DNA from: an uncultured Halorubrum sp.
GTDB lineage: Archaea; Halobacteriota; Halobacteria; Halobacteriales; Haloferacaceae
Length of the DNA stretch: 57,776 bases
NCBI RefSeq assembly: GCF_937146585.1
Contig: NZ_CAKZRO010000140.1
Coordinates: 1-57,776 of the forward strand
Direction of reading: 5' to 3'
In this document: piece by piece, positions 26,732 to 34,921 of the stretch
How the letters are laid out: the number at the start of each line of letters is the position of its first letter
Numbering within the stretch: position 1 is the first letter of the stretch
Notes under the pieces: generated by a model
The model's input: only the letters and a program-made list of their open reading frames with translations
What the model was told of the DNA's origin: nothing
Database searches by the model: none
Position numbers and translations under genes: made by a program

Positions 26732-27826
26732 ATGCGACCACGGGATCTCTCCGATCACTCGCCGTACGTGCCCGGGCGGGGCGTCGAGGAGGTCGCCCGC
26801 GAGCGCGGGATCGACCCCGACGACCTCATCAAGCTCTCATCGAACGAGAACCCGCACGGCCCGAGCCCGGCGGCCGTCGAGGCCATTCGCGACCACGCCG
26901 ACCGCGTGAACCAGTACCCGAAGTCCTCGCACACGGACCTCACCGCGAAGATCGCCGAGAAGTGGGGGATCGGTGACGAACAGGTGTGGGTCTCCCCCGG
27001 CGCCGACGGCTCGATCGACTACCTCTCACGGGCCGCGCTGGAGCCGGGCGACGAGGTGCTGGTGCCGAGCCCGGGCTTCGCCTACTACGCGATGTCCTCG
27101 CGGTACCACCACGGCGAGGTGACCGAGTACGAGCTCTCGACCGCCGACGGCTTCGCGCAGGACGCGGAGACGGTGCTGTCCGCCTACGGCGGCGAGCGGA
27201 TCGTCTACGTCACCTCGCCGCACAACCCCTCGGGCTCGACGATGCCGCTCGACGAGGTCGAGGCGATCGCGGACGCGACCGCGCCGGAGACGCTGGTCGT
27301 CGTCGACGAGGCGTACGGGGAGTTCTCGGACGTCGACAGCGCGATCCCGCTCGCCGACGAGCGCGACGACGTGGCGGTCCTTCGCACCTTCTCGAAGGCG
27401 TACGGGCTCGCCGGGCTCCGGATCGGATACAGCGTCGTCCCCGAGGCGTGGGGCGAGGCGTACGCCCGCGTCAACACGCCGTTCGCGGCCAACGAGCTCG
27501 CCTGCCGGGCCGCCCTCGCCGCGCTCGACGACGAGGGGCACGTCGAGCAGTCGGTCGAGTCCGCCAGCTGGGCCCGCGAGTACATCGCGGACGAGCTCGA
27601 CGCGCCCACCGTCGACTCCGCGGGGAACTTCGTTCTCGCCGCGGTCGGCGACGGCGAGCGCGTCGCCGAGGCGGCCCAGGAACGCGGCGTGATCATCCGC
27701 GACTGCACCTCGTTCGGGCTCCCCGAACACGTCCGGATCTCGACGGGGACCCGCGAGGAGACCCGCGAGGCGGTGGCGCTGCTCAACGAGACGCTGGCGG
27801 ACCTCGGACTCGGTGTTCGGGCGTGA
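26732..27826 (+). CDS. hisC: Histidinol-phosphate aminotransferase
   Basis: A 364-residue fold-type I PLP enzyme. It has the HisC N-terminus (YVPGRGVEEVARERG, IKLSSNENPHGPSP), cofactor Asp/Tyr in VVDEAYGEF, and the Schiff-base lysine in RTFSKAYGLAGLRIGY near residue 220. The C-terminal GLPEHVRISTGTREE supplies the phosphate-binding arginine. It makes L-histidinol phosphate. The stop overlaps the next gene's GTG (GTGA). Confidence 0.9.
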   Translation: MRPRDLSDHSPYVPGRGVEEVARERGIDPDDLIKLSSNENPHGPSPAAVEAIRDHADRVNQYPKSSHTDLTAKIAEKWGIGDEQVWVSPGADGSIDYLSRAALEPGDEVLVPSPGFAYYAMSSRYHHGEVTEYELSTADGFAQDAETVLSAYGGERIVYVTSPHNPSGSTMPLDEVEAIADATAPETLVVVDEAYGEFSDVDSAIPLADERDDVAVLRTFSKAYGLAGLRIGYSVVPEAWGEAYARVNTPFAANELACRAALAALDDEGHVEQSVESASWAREYIADELDAPTVDSAGNFVLAAVGDGERVAEAAQERGVIIRDCTSFGLPEHVRISTGTREETREAVALLNETLADLGLGVRA

Positions 27827-28377
27827 CGGCGGGGGCCGACGACGACACGACCCCTGGCCGCGGCCCCGCCGAGTGCGTCGCCGTCACGGGCACGCCCGGG
27901 ACCGGGAAGACGACCGCGACGGCGCTGCTCGAGGGAGAGTACGACGTGATCCATCTCAACGACCGGATCAAGTCGGACGACGGCCTCTGGACCGAGCGCG
28001 ACGACGACCGCGACACGCTCGTCGCGGACCTCGACGCGGTCCGCGAGGAACTCGGCGACTGGTCGGGGATCCTCGACTCGCACCTCGCGCACCGGTTCGA
28101 CGTCGACCGCGTGGTCGTGTTGCGCTGTCACCCCGAAGCGATCGAATCGCGCCTCGAAGCGCGCGGCGAGTCCGCGGAGACCGCAGCCGAGAACGCCGAG
28201 AGCGAGGCGCTCGACGTGATCCTCTCCGAGGCGGTCGCCGAGCACGGCGCGGAGAACGTCTACGAGGTGGACGCCACCGACCGGGACCCCGAGGCGGTCG
28301 CCGACGCGATCCGGGCGGCGGCGGAGGGGGAGCGCGAGCCGAGCGCCGGCACCGTGGACTTCATCGATTATATATGA
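27823..28377 (+). CDS. Adenylate kinase family protein (Fap7/AK6-like)
   Basis: A 184-residue P-loop NTPase starting at a GTG that overlaps the hisC stop by 4 bases. It has AVTGTPGTGKTTATA at about 20-34, the segment DVIHLNDRIKSDDGL, and VVVLRCHPEAIESRLEARG, all typical of the archaeal/eukaryal Fap7 (AK6, CINAP) family. Eukaryotic Fap7 helps mature the 20S pre-rRNA end in the small subunit, and archaeal proteins bind Rps11. Overlap with hisC makes it translationally coupled. Nothing in the sequence ties it to histidine synthesis. Confidence 0.82.
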   Translation: MTAGADDDTTPGRGPAECVAVTGTPGTGKTTATALLEGEYDVIHLNDRIKSDDGLWTERDDDRDTLVADLDAVREELGDWSGILDSHLAHRFDVDRVVVLRCHPEAIESRLEARGESAETAAENAESEALDVILSEAVAEHGAENVYEVDATDRDPEAVADAIRAAAEGEREPSAGTVDFIDYI

Positions 28378-28379
28378 GC

Positions 28380-28401
28380 CGGTCGAGACGGTCGAGACGG
28401 T
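28380..28401. repeat. Short direct repeat between Fap7-like and CDP-alcohol transferase genes
   Basis: The 9-base unit GGTCGAGAC occurs twice in tandem, followed by GGTAG, immediately before the ATG at 28404. It lies where a ribosome-binding site would be expected, so it leaves that gene without a clear Shine-Dalgarno. Confidence 0.6.
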
Positions 28402-28403
28402 AG

Positions 28404-29006
28404 ATGACCCTCGACCAGTATCGCTCGGTGGCCGACCGCCTGCTCGGCCCGTGGGTGTCCGCGGCCGACAGGCTCGGGCTCTCGCCCGACCAGGTGAGCG
28501 TGATCGCCTTCCTCGTCGCGGTCGGGGCCGCCGGGGCGTTCGCCGCCGGATCGACGGCCCTCTACGCGGCCGGCGCGCTGCTCGTCCTCCTCAACGGGTG
28601 GCTCGACCTCGTCGACGGGGCGCTCGCGCGCCACCAGGGGATCGCCTCCGACGGCGGCGACTTCCTCGACCACGTCCTCGACCGCTACGCCGACGTGGCG
28701 GTCATCGCCGGGCTCACGGCGGGGGTGGGGGCGTACGCGCTCGGCTTCGCCGCCGTCACCGGCGTCCTCCTCACCTCCTACCTCGGCACGCAGATCCAGG
28801 CCGTCGGCATCGGCCGCGAGTACGGCGGGCTCCTCGGCCGGGCCGACCGGCTCGCGCTGATCGGCGTCGTGGGCGTCGTCGCCGCGATATACTCCGCACC
28901 GATCGTCGCCGGGCTCAACGTCGTTGGCCTCCTGCTCGCGCTGTTCGCCGTCGTCGGCCACCTGACCGCGGTCCAGCGGTTCCTCGGCGCGTGGAGCGAC
29001 CTCTGA
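28404..29006 (+). CDS. CDP-alcohol phosphatidyltransferase family protein
   Basis: A 200-residue protein with about six membrane helices and the complete CDP-alcohol motif D-x2-D-G-x2-A-R-x8-G-x3-D-x3-D: LDLVDGALARHQGIASDGGD then FLDHVLDR. It should transfer a polar head group from CDP-archaeol or a related donor to an alcohol phosphate; in archaea the archaetidylinositol-phosphate synthase is a possible role. Substrate is inferred only. It follows the Fap7-like gene by 26 bases and may be cotranscribed with it. Confidence 0.85.
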   Translation: MTLDQYRSVADRLLGPWVSAADRLGLSPDQVSVIAFLVAVGAAGAFAAGSTALYAAGALLVLLNGWLDLVDGALARHQGIASDGGDFLDHVLDRYADVAVIAGLTAGVGAYALGFAAVTGVLLTSYLGTQIQAVGIGREYGGLLGRADRLALIGVVGVVAAIYSAPIVAGLNVVGLLLALFAVVGHLTAVQRFLGAWSDL

Positions 29007-29030
29007 GCGTCGGGGTCACCGACCGACGCC

Positions 29031-29453
29031 TCATCGCCGAACCGCGAGTACGGGTGCGTCCGCGCGGCGGACGACCTCGTCTGTGATGCTGCCGAAGACG
29101 ATCCGTTCCGCTCCGCTTCGCCCCTTCGTACTCATCACCACGAGGTCGATCGCGTTCCGGTCGACGTACTCGGTGATCACCCTCGCGGGGCTCCCGAACT
29201 CAACCGCGATCGTCGTCTCGACTCCGTCCGGTTCGGTCTCCGAGACGATCCGCTCGGCGGCCGAGGCGCGCTCGTCACGTCTCTCGTCGAGCGCCGCCCG
29301 CTCTCGACCGGCGGTGCCGAGGCCGCCGGCGACCTCGACGATAGAGAGGACGTGTATCGACGCGTCGTACCGCTCGGCGTGACTGAACGCGTGTTCCGCG
29401 GCGCCGATCGTCGCTTCGCTACCGTCCGTCGGAAAGAGGATCGTGTCGTACAT
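29031..29453 (-). CDS. Universal stress protein (UspA family)
   Basis: A 140-residue protein with the Usp fold: MYDTILFPTDGSEATIGAAE at the N-terminus, and the nucleotide-binding signature VMSTKGRSGAERIVFGSITD near residue 110. Haloarchaea carry many such genes. It is transcribed after the membrane protein gene on the same strand, with a gap of 52 bases, suggesting a two-gene unit. Confidence 0.9.
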   Translation of the reverse strand: MYDTILFPTDGSEATIGAAEHAFSHAERYDASIHVLSIVEVAGGLGTAGRERAALDERRDERASAAERIVSETEPDGVETTIAVEFGSPARVITEYVDRNAIDLVVMSTKGRSGAERIVFGSITDEVVRRADAPVLAVRR

Positions 29454-29505
29454 ATTCGTAAGCCCTCGGGGTCCGTTCTCCGTCGTCGGAACCGCGGTGG
29501 TCGCG

Positions 29506-30153
29506 TCACTGCCGCCGGGCGATGAGCACCGCGTCGGCGAGCACGTCGTGGCCGATCGGAACGAGGTGAGCGGCCGCGCCGATCGCGAAGATGTGTAGCG
29601 TGACGAACGCGCGCAGGGGGCCGAGGCTCCCCGCGAGGAGACCGAGTGTCGCCACGCCCGTCGCGGCGTAGACGATCCGCTCTTGCCGCCGTATCTGCGG
29701 GCTCTCCCAGTCGTACAACGCCGTCACGAGATAGCCGATTCCGATCACCGCCAGCCACGGGTGCCAGTACGCGTACCGTACCGCGCCGGACGGGACGACC
29801 TCGAGGAGGGCGGCGAGGTTGACGAGCGTCGCAGCGAGGTTCAACCCTCCCCAGACCACCCAGACGCGGTTGCGGCGCACGGTCGGCGTGGTGTAGGTCA
29901 CGCCGAAGATGACGATCCCGACGGTCAACACGGCCCAGACGCCGACGATCGACTGGATCAATCCAAACGGGGCGAGGCTCGGATCGCGGCTAAACGCCCA
30001 GGAGAGCCCCCACCCGAGTACCCCCTCGAAGAACCCGAACAACAGCAGTCCGTCTCCCGGGAGCGGGGGCGACAGCAGCCGCCGGAAGTACAGCGTCAAC
30101 GCGGTCCGTGAGCGGTGTAGCCGATCGGACCAGTCCGTCGCCTCACTGGACAT
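29506..30153 (-). CDS. Multi-spanning membrane protein of unknown function
   Basis: The 215-residue product starts MSSEATDWSDRLHRSR and has about six helices, roughly 32-55, 63-88, 100-122, 132-150, 163-181 and 185-212. It has several histidines in or near helices (AHLVPIGHD, TLHIFAIG), which could bind haem or metal, but no known signature is seen. I chose ATG 30153 because a GGGAGGGAG ribosome-binding motif lies 8 bases before it and a TATA-like CATATACG lies at 30242-30249, inside the longer reading frame that starts at 30261. It is likely cotranscribed with the universal stress protein. Confidence 0.7.
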   Translation of the reverse strand: MSSEATDWSDRLHRSRTALTLYFRRLLSPPLPGDGLLLFGFFEGVLGWGLSWAFSRDPSLAPFGLIQSIVGVWAVLTVGIVIFGVTYTTPTVRRNRVWVVWGGLNLAATLVNLAALLEVVPSGAVRYAYWHPWLAVIGIGYLVTALYDWESPQIRRQERIVYAATGVATLGLLAGSLGPLRAFVTLHIFAIGAAAHLVPIGHDVLADAVLIARRQ

Positions 30154-30241
30154 ACGTTCGCTCCCTCCCGAGTTGGCGGTGGTCGACTCTCGTCCCCGCT
30201 CGGAGACACGGACCGGACACACCGGTACGTAGAACGGTAGA

Positions 30242-30249
30242 CGTATATG
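30242..30249 (-). promoter_or_regulatory. TATA-like promoter of the membrane protein-Usp unit
   Basis: Minus-strand CATATACG; predicted start about 25 bases on leaves a leader of about 65 bases with a strong Shine-Dalgarno. It lies downstream of an alternative upstream start codon, which it therefore argues against. Confidence 0.5.
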
Positions 30250-30424
30250 ATCAGGGTTCACTTCCCGAGTGACTCGCGGAGCGCCCTCGCGGGGGCACAG
30301 GTGCCGCGTATCGAGCCACCCGGCCCCGGCGGACCGAGGAGCCCAATCACCGCCCTCGCTCCCGGGGGCCGTCCCGGAGCTGCCCGAGGGAACGATTTAA
30401 AAGCGTCCGGTCGGAACGAGGGGT

Positions 30425-30661
30425 ATGCCCACATTCGAACTGAACCTCTCGGACGACGTGTACGCGGAGTTTCAGCAGCTGGCGGAACAGGAGTTCGTCT
30501 CCGAGGAGCAGGCCGCCGAGGACCTCATCGCGTCCGGCATCGAGGCGTACAACGTGACCGTCGTCGACGAGGAGCCCCGCGACGAGATGCTTGACGGCGC
30601 GGAGAACAACATGTTCGACACCGCGGAAGACCCCGGCAGCCTCGAAGACGACCGGCTCTGA
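30425..30661 (+). CDS. Small acidic protein, ribbon-helix-helix-like N-terminus
   Basis: A 78-residue protein: MPTFELNLSDDVYAEFQQLA then EEQAAEDLIASGIEAYNV, a beta strand followed by two helices like CopG/ribbon-helix-helix families, then an acidic tail ending EDPGSLEDDRL. No arginine or lysine is visible in the N-terminal strand, and the protein is almost devoid of basic residues, so direct DNA binding is doubtful. Similar small proteins are common in haloarchaea. A TTTAAA box at about 30396-30401 lies 24 bases ahead of the ATG. Function unknown. Confidence 0.7.
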   Translation: MPTFELNLSDDVYAEFQQLAEQEFVSEEQAAEDLIASGIEAYNVTVVDEEPRDEMLDGAENNMFDTAEDPGSLEDDRL

Positions 30662-30800
30662 CGCCTTTTCGCTGCCGAACCCGCCTCGACGCCGAACCTG
30701 CCTCGCCGCCGAAATTTTCTCGACCCTGCCGAGTCGCCGACTCGGCGAACCGCGCCGCCGACCGGTCCGCCGGACGGAGTCGGCGATCCGGCTCCGGCAA

Positions 30801-30866
30801 AAGATATATCCGCGTTACGCTCGAAATAGTAAGCGAGAGTATAATTTCATTTCAGGGATATATTTT
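30801..30866. promoter_or_regulatory. AT-rich control region with inverted TATA-like repeats
   Basis: AAGATATATCC at 30801-30811 and GGATATATTT at 30856-30865 form an inverted repeat with arms of about 9 bases, 44 bases apart; each is flanked by CGCG. The right-hand copy (30856-30866) is about 32-42 bases before the GrpB-family ATG and is the likely box A. The left-hand copy could serve a second factor or another start. Confidence 0.45.
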
Positions 30867-30897
30867 TCCGCGTGGGCCGGTTAGCGGTTGGTGACCA

Positions 30898-31434
30898 ATG
30901 GACCCGAAGGAAGACGGACTGTCCCTCGAGCCCGATCCCGTGTGGGACGACCGGTTCGCATCCGTGCGCGACCGCGTGGCGGACGCCTCGGACGACCGGC
31001 TATGCGACGTGTTCCACGTCGGCAGCACCGCTATCGCGGGCGTCCCGGGGAAGCCGGTCTTGGACGTGATGCCCGTGTACGACAGCGCTGCGGGTATGCG
31101 CGCCGCCGCCGACCGGCTCACCGACGGGGAGTTCGAACGGGAACACGACGCCGACGACACGGTCGTCGCGCTGCGGCGGGAGCCGGATCACGTCGTCGCG
31201 GTGCGGATGCACACCGTCGACGCGGACCAGTGGCGACCGATCCTCCTGTTCCGGGAGTACCTCACCGACCACCCCGACGCCCGCGAGGAGTACGCCCGGG
31301 TCAAGCGCGAGGCGGCCGCCGAACACCCGGACGACATGGAGGCGTACACGAACGCCAAGTTCGACCTCGTCCAATCACTGACCGAGGCGGCTCGCGAGGC
31401 GGGGTACGAGGACCGCCTCCCGGCGTTCGCGTAG
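30898..31434 (+). CDS. GrpB family (UPF0157) nucleotidyltransferase-like protein
   Basis: A 178-residue protein with the GrpB signature HVGSTAIAGVPGKPVLDVMP at about 41-60, which in the nucleotidyltransferase superfamily carries the GS motif and catalytic Asp. VVAVRMHTVDADQWR and FREYLTDHPDAREEYARVKR are also family-typical. The biochemical role of the family is poorly defined; related proteins have been linked to CoA biosynthesis fusions. Upstream lies an unusually AT-rich promoter region. Confidence 0.85.
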   Translation: MDPKEDGLSLEPDPVWDDRFASVRDRVADASDDRLCDVFHVGSTAIAGVPGKPVLDVMPVYDSAAGMRAAADRLTDGEFEREHDADDTVVALRREPDHVVAVRMHTVDADQWRPILLFREYLTDHPDAREEYARVKREAAAEHPDDMEAYTNAKFDLVQSLTEAAREAGYEDRLPAFA

Positions 31435-31447
31435 CGTCCCGCGGAGA

Positions 31448-32650
31448 TCAGTACCCCAGGTCCAGCAGCCGGTTCGCCGTCAGCGTCGCCAGTCCGAGCG
31501 CCATCACGCAGGCCAGCAGGCCGAAGGCGACCGCCCAGCCCGCGGCGTCGGAGACGCTGCCGACGACGACGCTGCCTGAGGCCCCGGTCACCATGTACGC
31601 GGTCCGGACGAGCCCGAAGCCGGCACCGCGCTCGGCGTCGGAGAGCAGGTCCATGAACCGCGACTGGATCGGCGCGCCCCACGACATCGCGAGCCCCACG
31701 AGCCCGACGGCGCCGACGGTGACCGGCAGTCCGAGGTCCAGCGCCGCGGCCGCGACGAGCCCCCCGTAGCCGAGGACGCCGGCGGCCATCGTCACCATCG
31801 CGGTGGCGTCGCGGCCGATCCGGTCGGAGATCGACCCGGTGACCGGTTGGGTGCCGCCGTGGACGAGGAAGTACGCCGAGAACAGCAGCGCCGACAGCGC
31901 GCTCGACAGGCCCGTGCCGACCTCGAGGAACGTCGGGAGGAAGGAGGCGGTCGCCTGCCACGTGAACGCGCCCATCGTCGCCAGCGCGGTCGTGTAGAGG
32001 ATCCGCGGCCGCGACAGCAGCTCGGCGAGCGGACCGACCGCGAACCGCTCGCCCATCGGCTGGTCGGGCCGGAGCGGCTCGGTCGGTCTGACCCGCCACG
32101 CGAACAGCGCGAACACGGGCACCGCCACCGCGGCCCCGAGGAGGACGCCGGCGCGCCAGCCGTAGCGCGACCCGACCAGCGCGGCCGCCGGCGGCGCGGC
32201 GAGCCCGGCCAGCGGTCCGCCGGCGACGTGGACGCCGATGGCGCGACCGGTGTCGTCGAACTGCCGCGTCAGGAACGTCGTCGCGACGGAGTAGTGGAGC
32301 CCGGCCCCCACGCCGAGCGCGGCCGCGAACAGTCCGAAGGCGAGGATCGACGGGGACGCGGCGAGGAGCACCGACGCGACCGCGGTCGCGCCCACCGCGG
32401 CGAGGATGACGCGGCGCTCGCCGAAGCGGTCGCCGAGGACGCCGGAGGGGAACTGCGCCAGCGCGTAGGTGAGCCACATCCCGCTGAGCGCGAGCCCGAC
32501 GGTCCCGTTGGTCACGTCGAACTCCGCGGTGATCTCCGGGACCAGCGGGCTGACGACCAGCCGCGCCACCATCGTGCCGGTGAACGCGAGCGTACAGAGC
32601 GCGAGCGCCGTGTGTTCGTACCGCCAGTTCACGGTCGCCGTACCGGACAC
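31448..32650 (-). CDS. Major facilitator superfamily (MFS) transporter
   Basis: A 400-residue protein with twelve predicted helices, and MFS loop motifs such as GDRFGERRVILAA between helices 2 and 3 and SDRIGRDATAMVTM in the second half. It starts with GTG at 32650 (an alternative GTG at 32632 would remove six residues). The substrate is not predictable; the family includes drug and organic-anion exporters. It lies 42 bases behind the Xaa-Pro peptidase gene and is convergent with the GrpB-family gene. Confidence 0.85.
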   Translation of the reverse strand: MSGTATVNWRYEHTALALCTLAFTGTMVARLVVSPLVPEITAEFDVTNGTVGLALSGMWLTYALAQFPSGVLGDRFGERRVILAAVGATAVASVLLAASPSILAFGLFAAALGVGAGLHYSVATTFLTRQFDDTGRAIGVHVAGGPLAGLAAPPAAALVGSRYGWRAGVLLGAAVAVPVFALFAWRVRPTEPLRPDQPMGERFAVGPLAELLSRPRILYTTALATMGAFTWQATASFLPTFLEVGTGLSSALSALLFSAYFLVHGGTQPVTGSISDRIGRDATAMVTMAAGVLGYGGLVAAAALDLGLPVTVGAVGLVGLAMSWGAPIQSRFMDLLSDAERGAGFGLVRTAYMVTGASGSVVVGSVSDAAGWAVAFGLLACVMALGLATLTANRLLDLGY

Positions 32651-32692
32651 GCGTCAAAGCGGCTTCCGGTCGCGGTCAGACGAGCCGGGGAC

Positions 32693-33868
32693 TCACTCCG
32701 CCGCGAACCGGACCGGGTAGTCGGTGAGGTTCTCGTACCCGCCCTCGGTGACGACGACGAGGTCCTCGATCCGGACGCCCCCCACGTCGGGGTCGTAGAG
32801 GCCGGGTTCGACGGTGATCACGTGTCCCGGCTCCAGCTCTCCCCCGCCGTTCGCGAGCCGCGGCGACTCGTGGACGTCGAGGCCGATGCCGTGCCCGGTC
32901 GAGTGGATGAAGCCGGTCTCCGTGTCGGGGTCGGTGCGGAACGTGGGCTCGCCGGCCTCCTCGTACACCTCGCAGGCGGCGGCGTGGACGTCCTCGCCCG
33001 TCGCCCCGGGCTCGACCGCGTCGAGCGCGGCGTCCAGGGCCCGCTCGGTGAGGTCGTACCACTCGCGGAGGGTCTCGCTCGGCTCGCCGACGCAGAACGT
33101 CCGCGTCATGTCGGCGTTGTACTTCGTCGCCTTCGACCGCGGGAAGATGTCGACGATGATCGCCTCGTTCGCCCGGAGCGGGCCCGAGCCGCGGTCGTGG
33201 GGGTCCGCGGCCTGCGCGCCGCCGGCGACGATCGTCTCGTCGAGCGCGCAGCCGTGCCGGAGGAGCGTGACCTCGATCTCCTCGGTCACCCGCTCGCTCG
33301 TGAGCGGCTCCCCGTCGCGGAGCAGGACGCCTGCCTCCGCGTCGTCGGCCTCGGTCGCCACGTCCGCGCCGGCGATCAGGTCCTCCGCAGCGCGCATCGC
33401 CGCCTCGTTCGCCTTCTGGGCGTCCCGGATCGCGTCGACCTCTTCGTCGGTCTTGACCGCCCGGACCTCCTGAAGACGGTCGTCGGCGTCGACGGCCACC
33501 TCGATACCCCGCTCGCGGAGGGCGTCCGCGGTGCCGATCGGGCCGCGCGGCGGCATCGAGACGGACTCGACGCCCTTGTCGCGGAGGAACGCGGCGTACA
33601 TGTCGGTGCGCTCCTCGCGGCCGCCGTACTCGTAGTCGTAGTCGGCGTGGCGCTCCACCGTATCCGCCGTCGCCTCGGTCTGCGCGCGGCCGTACTCCAG
33701 CCCGCTGACGAGGAGGTGGACCTCGCCGTCCGCATACAGCGTGAGGAACGGGTCGGGTCCGGTGAACCCGGAGAGGTACAGCTGGTTTGCGTCCTCCTGC
33801 GAGGCGTCGAGCAGGAAGCCGTCCGCATCGAGGTCGGCCAAGTGGTCGTCGAGTCGGGTTCGGTTCAC
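32693..33868 (-). CDS. M24 family Xaa-Pro peptidase
   Basis: The 391-residue protein has a creatinase-like N-terminal domain (about 1-140) and an M24 catalytic domain with all five metal ligands: Asp in IIVDIFPRS, Asp in YNADMTRTF, His in HSTGHGIGLDVHE, Glu in TVEPGLYDP and Glu in VRIEDLVVV. It would remove N-terminal residues preceding proline. The start is a GTG at 33868 (MNRTRLDDHLADLD region) with GGGAG just upstream; a longer frame to 33994 runs into the divergent gene's promoter. Confidence 0.88.
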   Translation of the reverse strand: MNRTRLDDHLADLDADGFLLDASQEDANQLYLSGFTGPDPFLTLYADGEVHLLVSGLEYGRAQTEATADTVERHADYDYEYGGREERTDMYAAFLRDKGVESVSMPPRGPIGTADALRERGIEVAVDADDRLQEVRAVKTDEEVDAIRDAQKANEAAMRAAEDLIAGADVATEADDAEAGVLLRDGEPLTSERVTEEIEVTLLRHGCALDETIVAGGAQAADPHDRGSGPLRANEAIIVDIFPRSKATKYNADMTRTFCVGEPSETLREWYDLTERALDAALDAVEPGATGEDVHAAACEVYEEAGEPTFRTDPDTETGFIHSTGHGIGLDVHESPRLANGGGELEPGHVITVEPGLYDPDVGGVRIEDLVVVTEGGYENLTDYPVRFAAE

Positions 33869-33958
33869 ACCTCTCCCTGCTCGGGCGACGCTCAAAGCGG
33901 TTGTCCTCGCGGAACCGGCCGGACGAGGAGGGCCCCTTCGAGGCCGGCGCGAGACAAG

Positions 33959-33967
33959 GCATATACG
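33959..33967 (+). promoter_or_regulatory. TATA-like promoter of the small membrane protein gene
   Basis: Plus-strand GCATATACG lies about 27 bases before the ATG at 33994, consistent with leaderless transcription and with that start. Confidence 0.55.
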
Positions 33968-33993
33968 GCTCACGTCGGAATGCGGGCGTTGCA

Positions 33994-34650
33994 ATGTCGG
34001 CTGAGGATAATACTACCCTCCGTTCGCTCCTCAATCTCCCGCCTCGCTGGCTGCCGGTCGCCGTCGCCTGCGGGGTCGGCGCGGCGCTGCTCGGACTGGC
34101 GCTCACCCGGGTCGGACTCGCGGTCGCCGGCGTGTCGCCGGGGGACTCGGACGTCGCCCACTGGATGGTCGGCGGACCGATATCCGCGCTCGAGGGGTCG
34201 ATCTGGTTCCTCTTCGACGCGCACTGGGTCCAGACCCGGACGGGCCCCGGGCTGTCGAACCTCGTCACTTTCGGGCACCCGCTGATACAGTCGGACGCCG
34301 CGCTGTGGCCGCTCCGCGCGGTTCCCCTGACCTTCGGTCTCGGCGCCGCGGCCGCCGTCCGATACCTCGGCATCGACGACCCGCTCGCCGGCGCCGCGAC
34401 CGGCGTGGGCGCGACGCTCGGATACCTCCCGACGATGCTCGCGTTGCGGGCGGTCTCTCGCGTGCCGCTGTCGCGACACGCGACCGACGGCACGGCACCG
34501 ATCTCCGACGGCGACGGGCTCCCGGCGTCTGAGGTCGCCGGCGTCACCGCCGGTCCCGACCTCGCCGCGACCCTGCTACTGGTGACCGGACTGGGCGTCG
34601 TCCTCGGCTTTCTCGCCGGTGCGGGCGCGACGCTCGCGGCCGGGGACTGA
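33994..34650 (+). CDS. Small membrane protein of unknown function
   Basis: A 218-residue protein starting MSAEDNTTLRSLLNLPP with four predicted helices, about 19-48, 108-128, 132-155 and 190-215. Between the first and second is a soluble loop with HWMVGGPISALEGSIWFLFDAHW. No known family is recognised. The start is set by the TATA-like box at 33959-33967; an in-frame upstream reading to 33787 overlaps the divergent peptidase and is not credible. Confidence 0.7.
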   Translation: MSAEDNTTLRSLLNLPPRWLPVAVACGVGAALLGLALTRVGLAVAGVSPGDSDVAHWMVGGPISALEGSIWFLFDAHWVQTRTGPGLSNLVTFGHPLIQSDAALWPLRAVPLTFGLGAAAAVRYLGIDDPLAGAATGVGATLGYLPTMLALRAVSRVPLSRHATDGTAPISDGDGLPASEVAGVTAGPDLAATLLLVTGLGVVLGFLAGAGATLAAGD

Positions 34651-34921
34651 CGGGCGGACCGGTCGCCCCGAACGCCGTCGCCCACGCTCGCGAAACGCCT
34701 ATATATCATATGCCGCGCGATCGCCGTCACGACCGCCCTGAGCGCTGGCTCTCTCGGCCGCTCACTAATACCGAGTTTTACAGGGTTCTACACGTCGTTA
34801 TCGGCCGTGTCAACGCGACGCCAGACACGCGAACATTTAAGTATTTGGGTCACTTACCTGACGGTGAGGAGAACACCGAGATCCGTCCCTCGGTTTCGTC
34901 TTTCCCTCCAGCACAAAACCA
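34651..34921 (+). other. Long upstream region of the tfb gene
   Basis: It holds two AT-rich elements, CTATATATCAT at 34699-34709 and CATTTAAGTATTTGGGTC at 34834-34851. The second, about 85 bases from the TFB ATG, implies a leader near 60 bases. A 71-codon open frame at 34710-34925 overlaps the TFB start in another frame and has no supporting features, so I do not call it a gene. Confidence 0.45.

Noticed and set aside
30425-30661. Calling the 78-residue protein a DNA-binding CopG regulator
   Set aside because: It has the right secondary-structure pattern but almost no basic residues, so I leave its function open.
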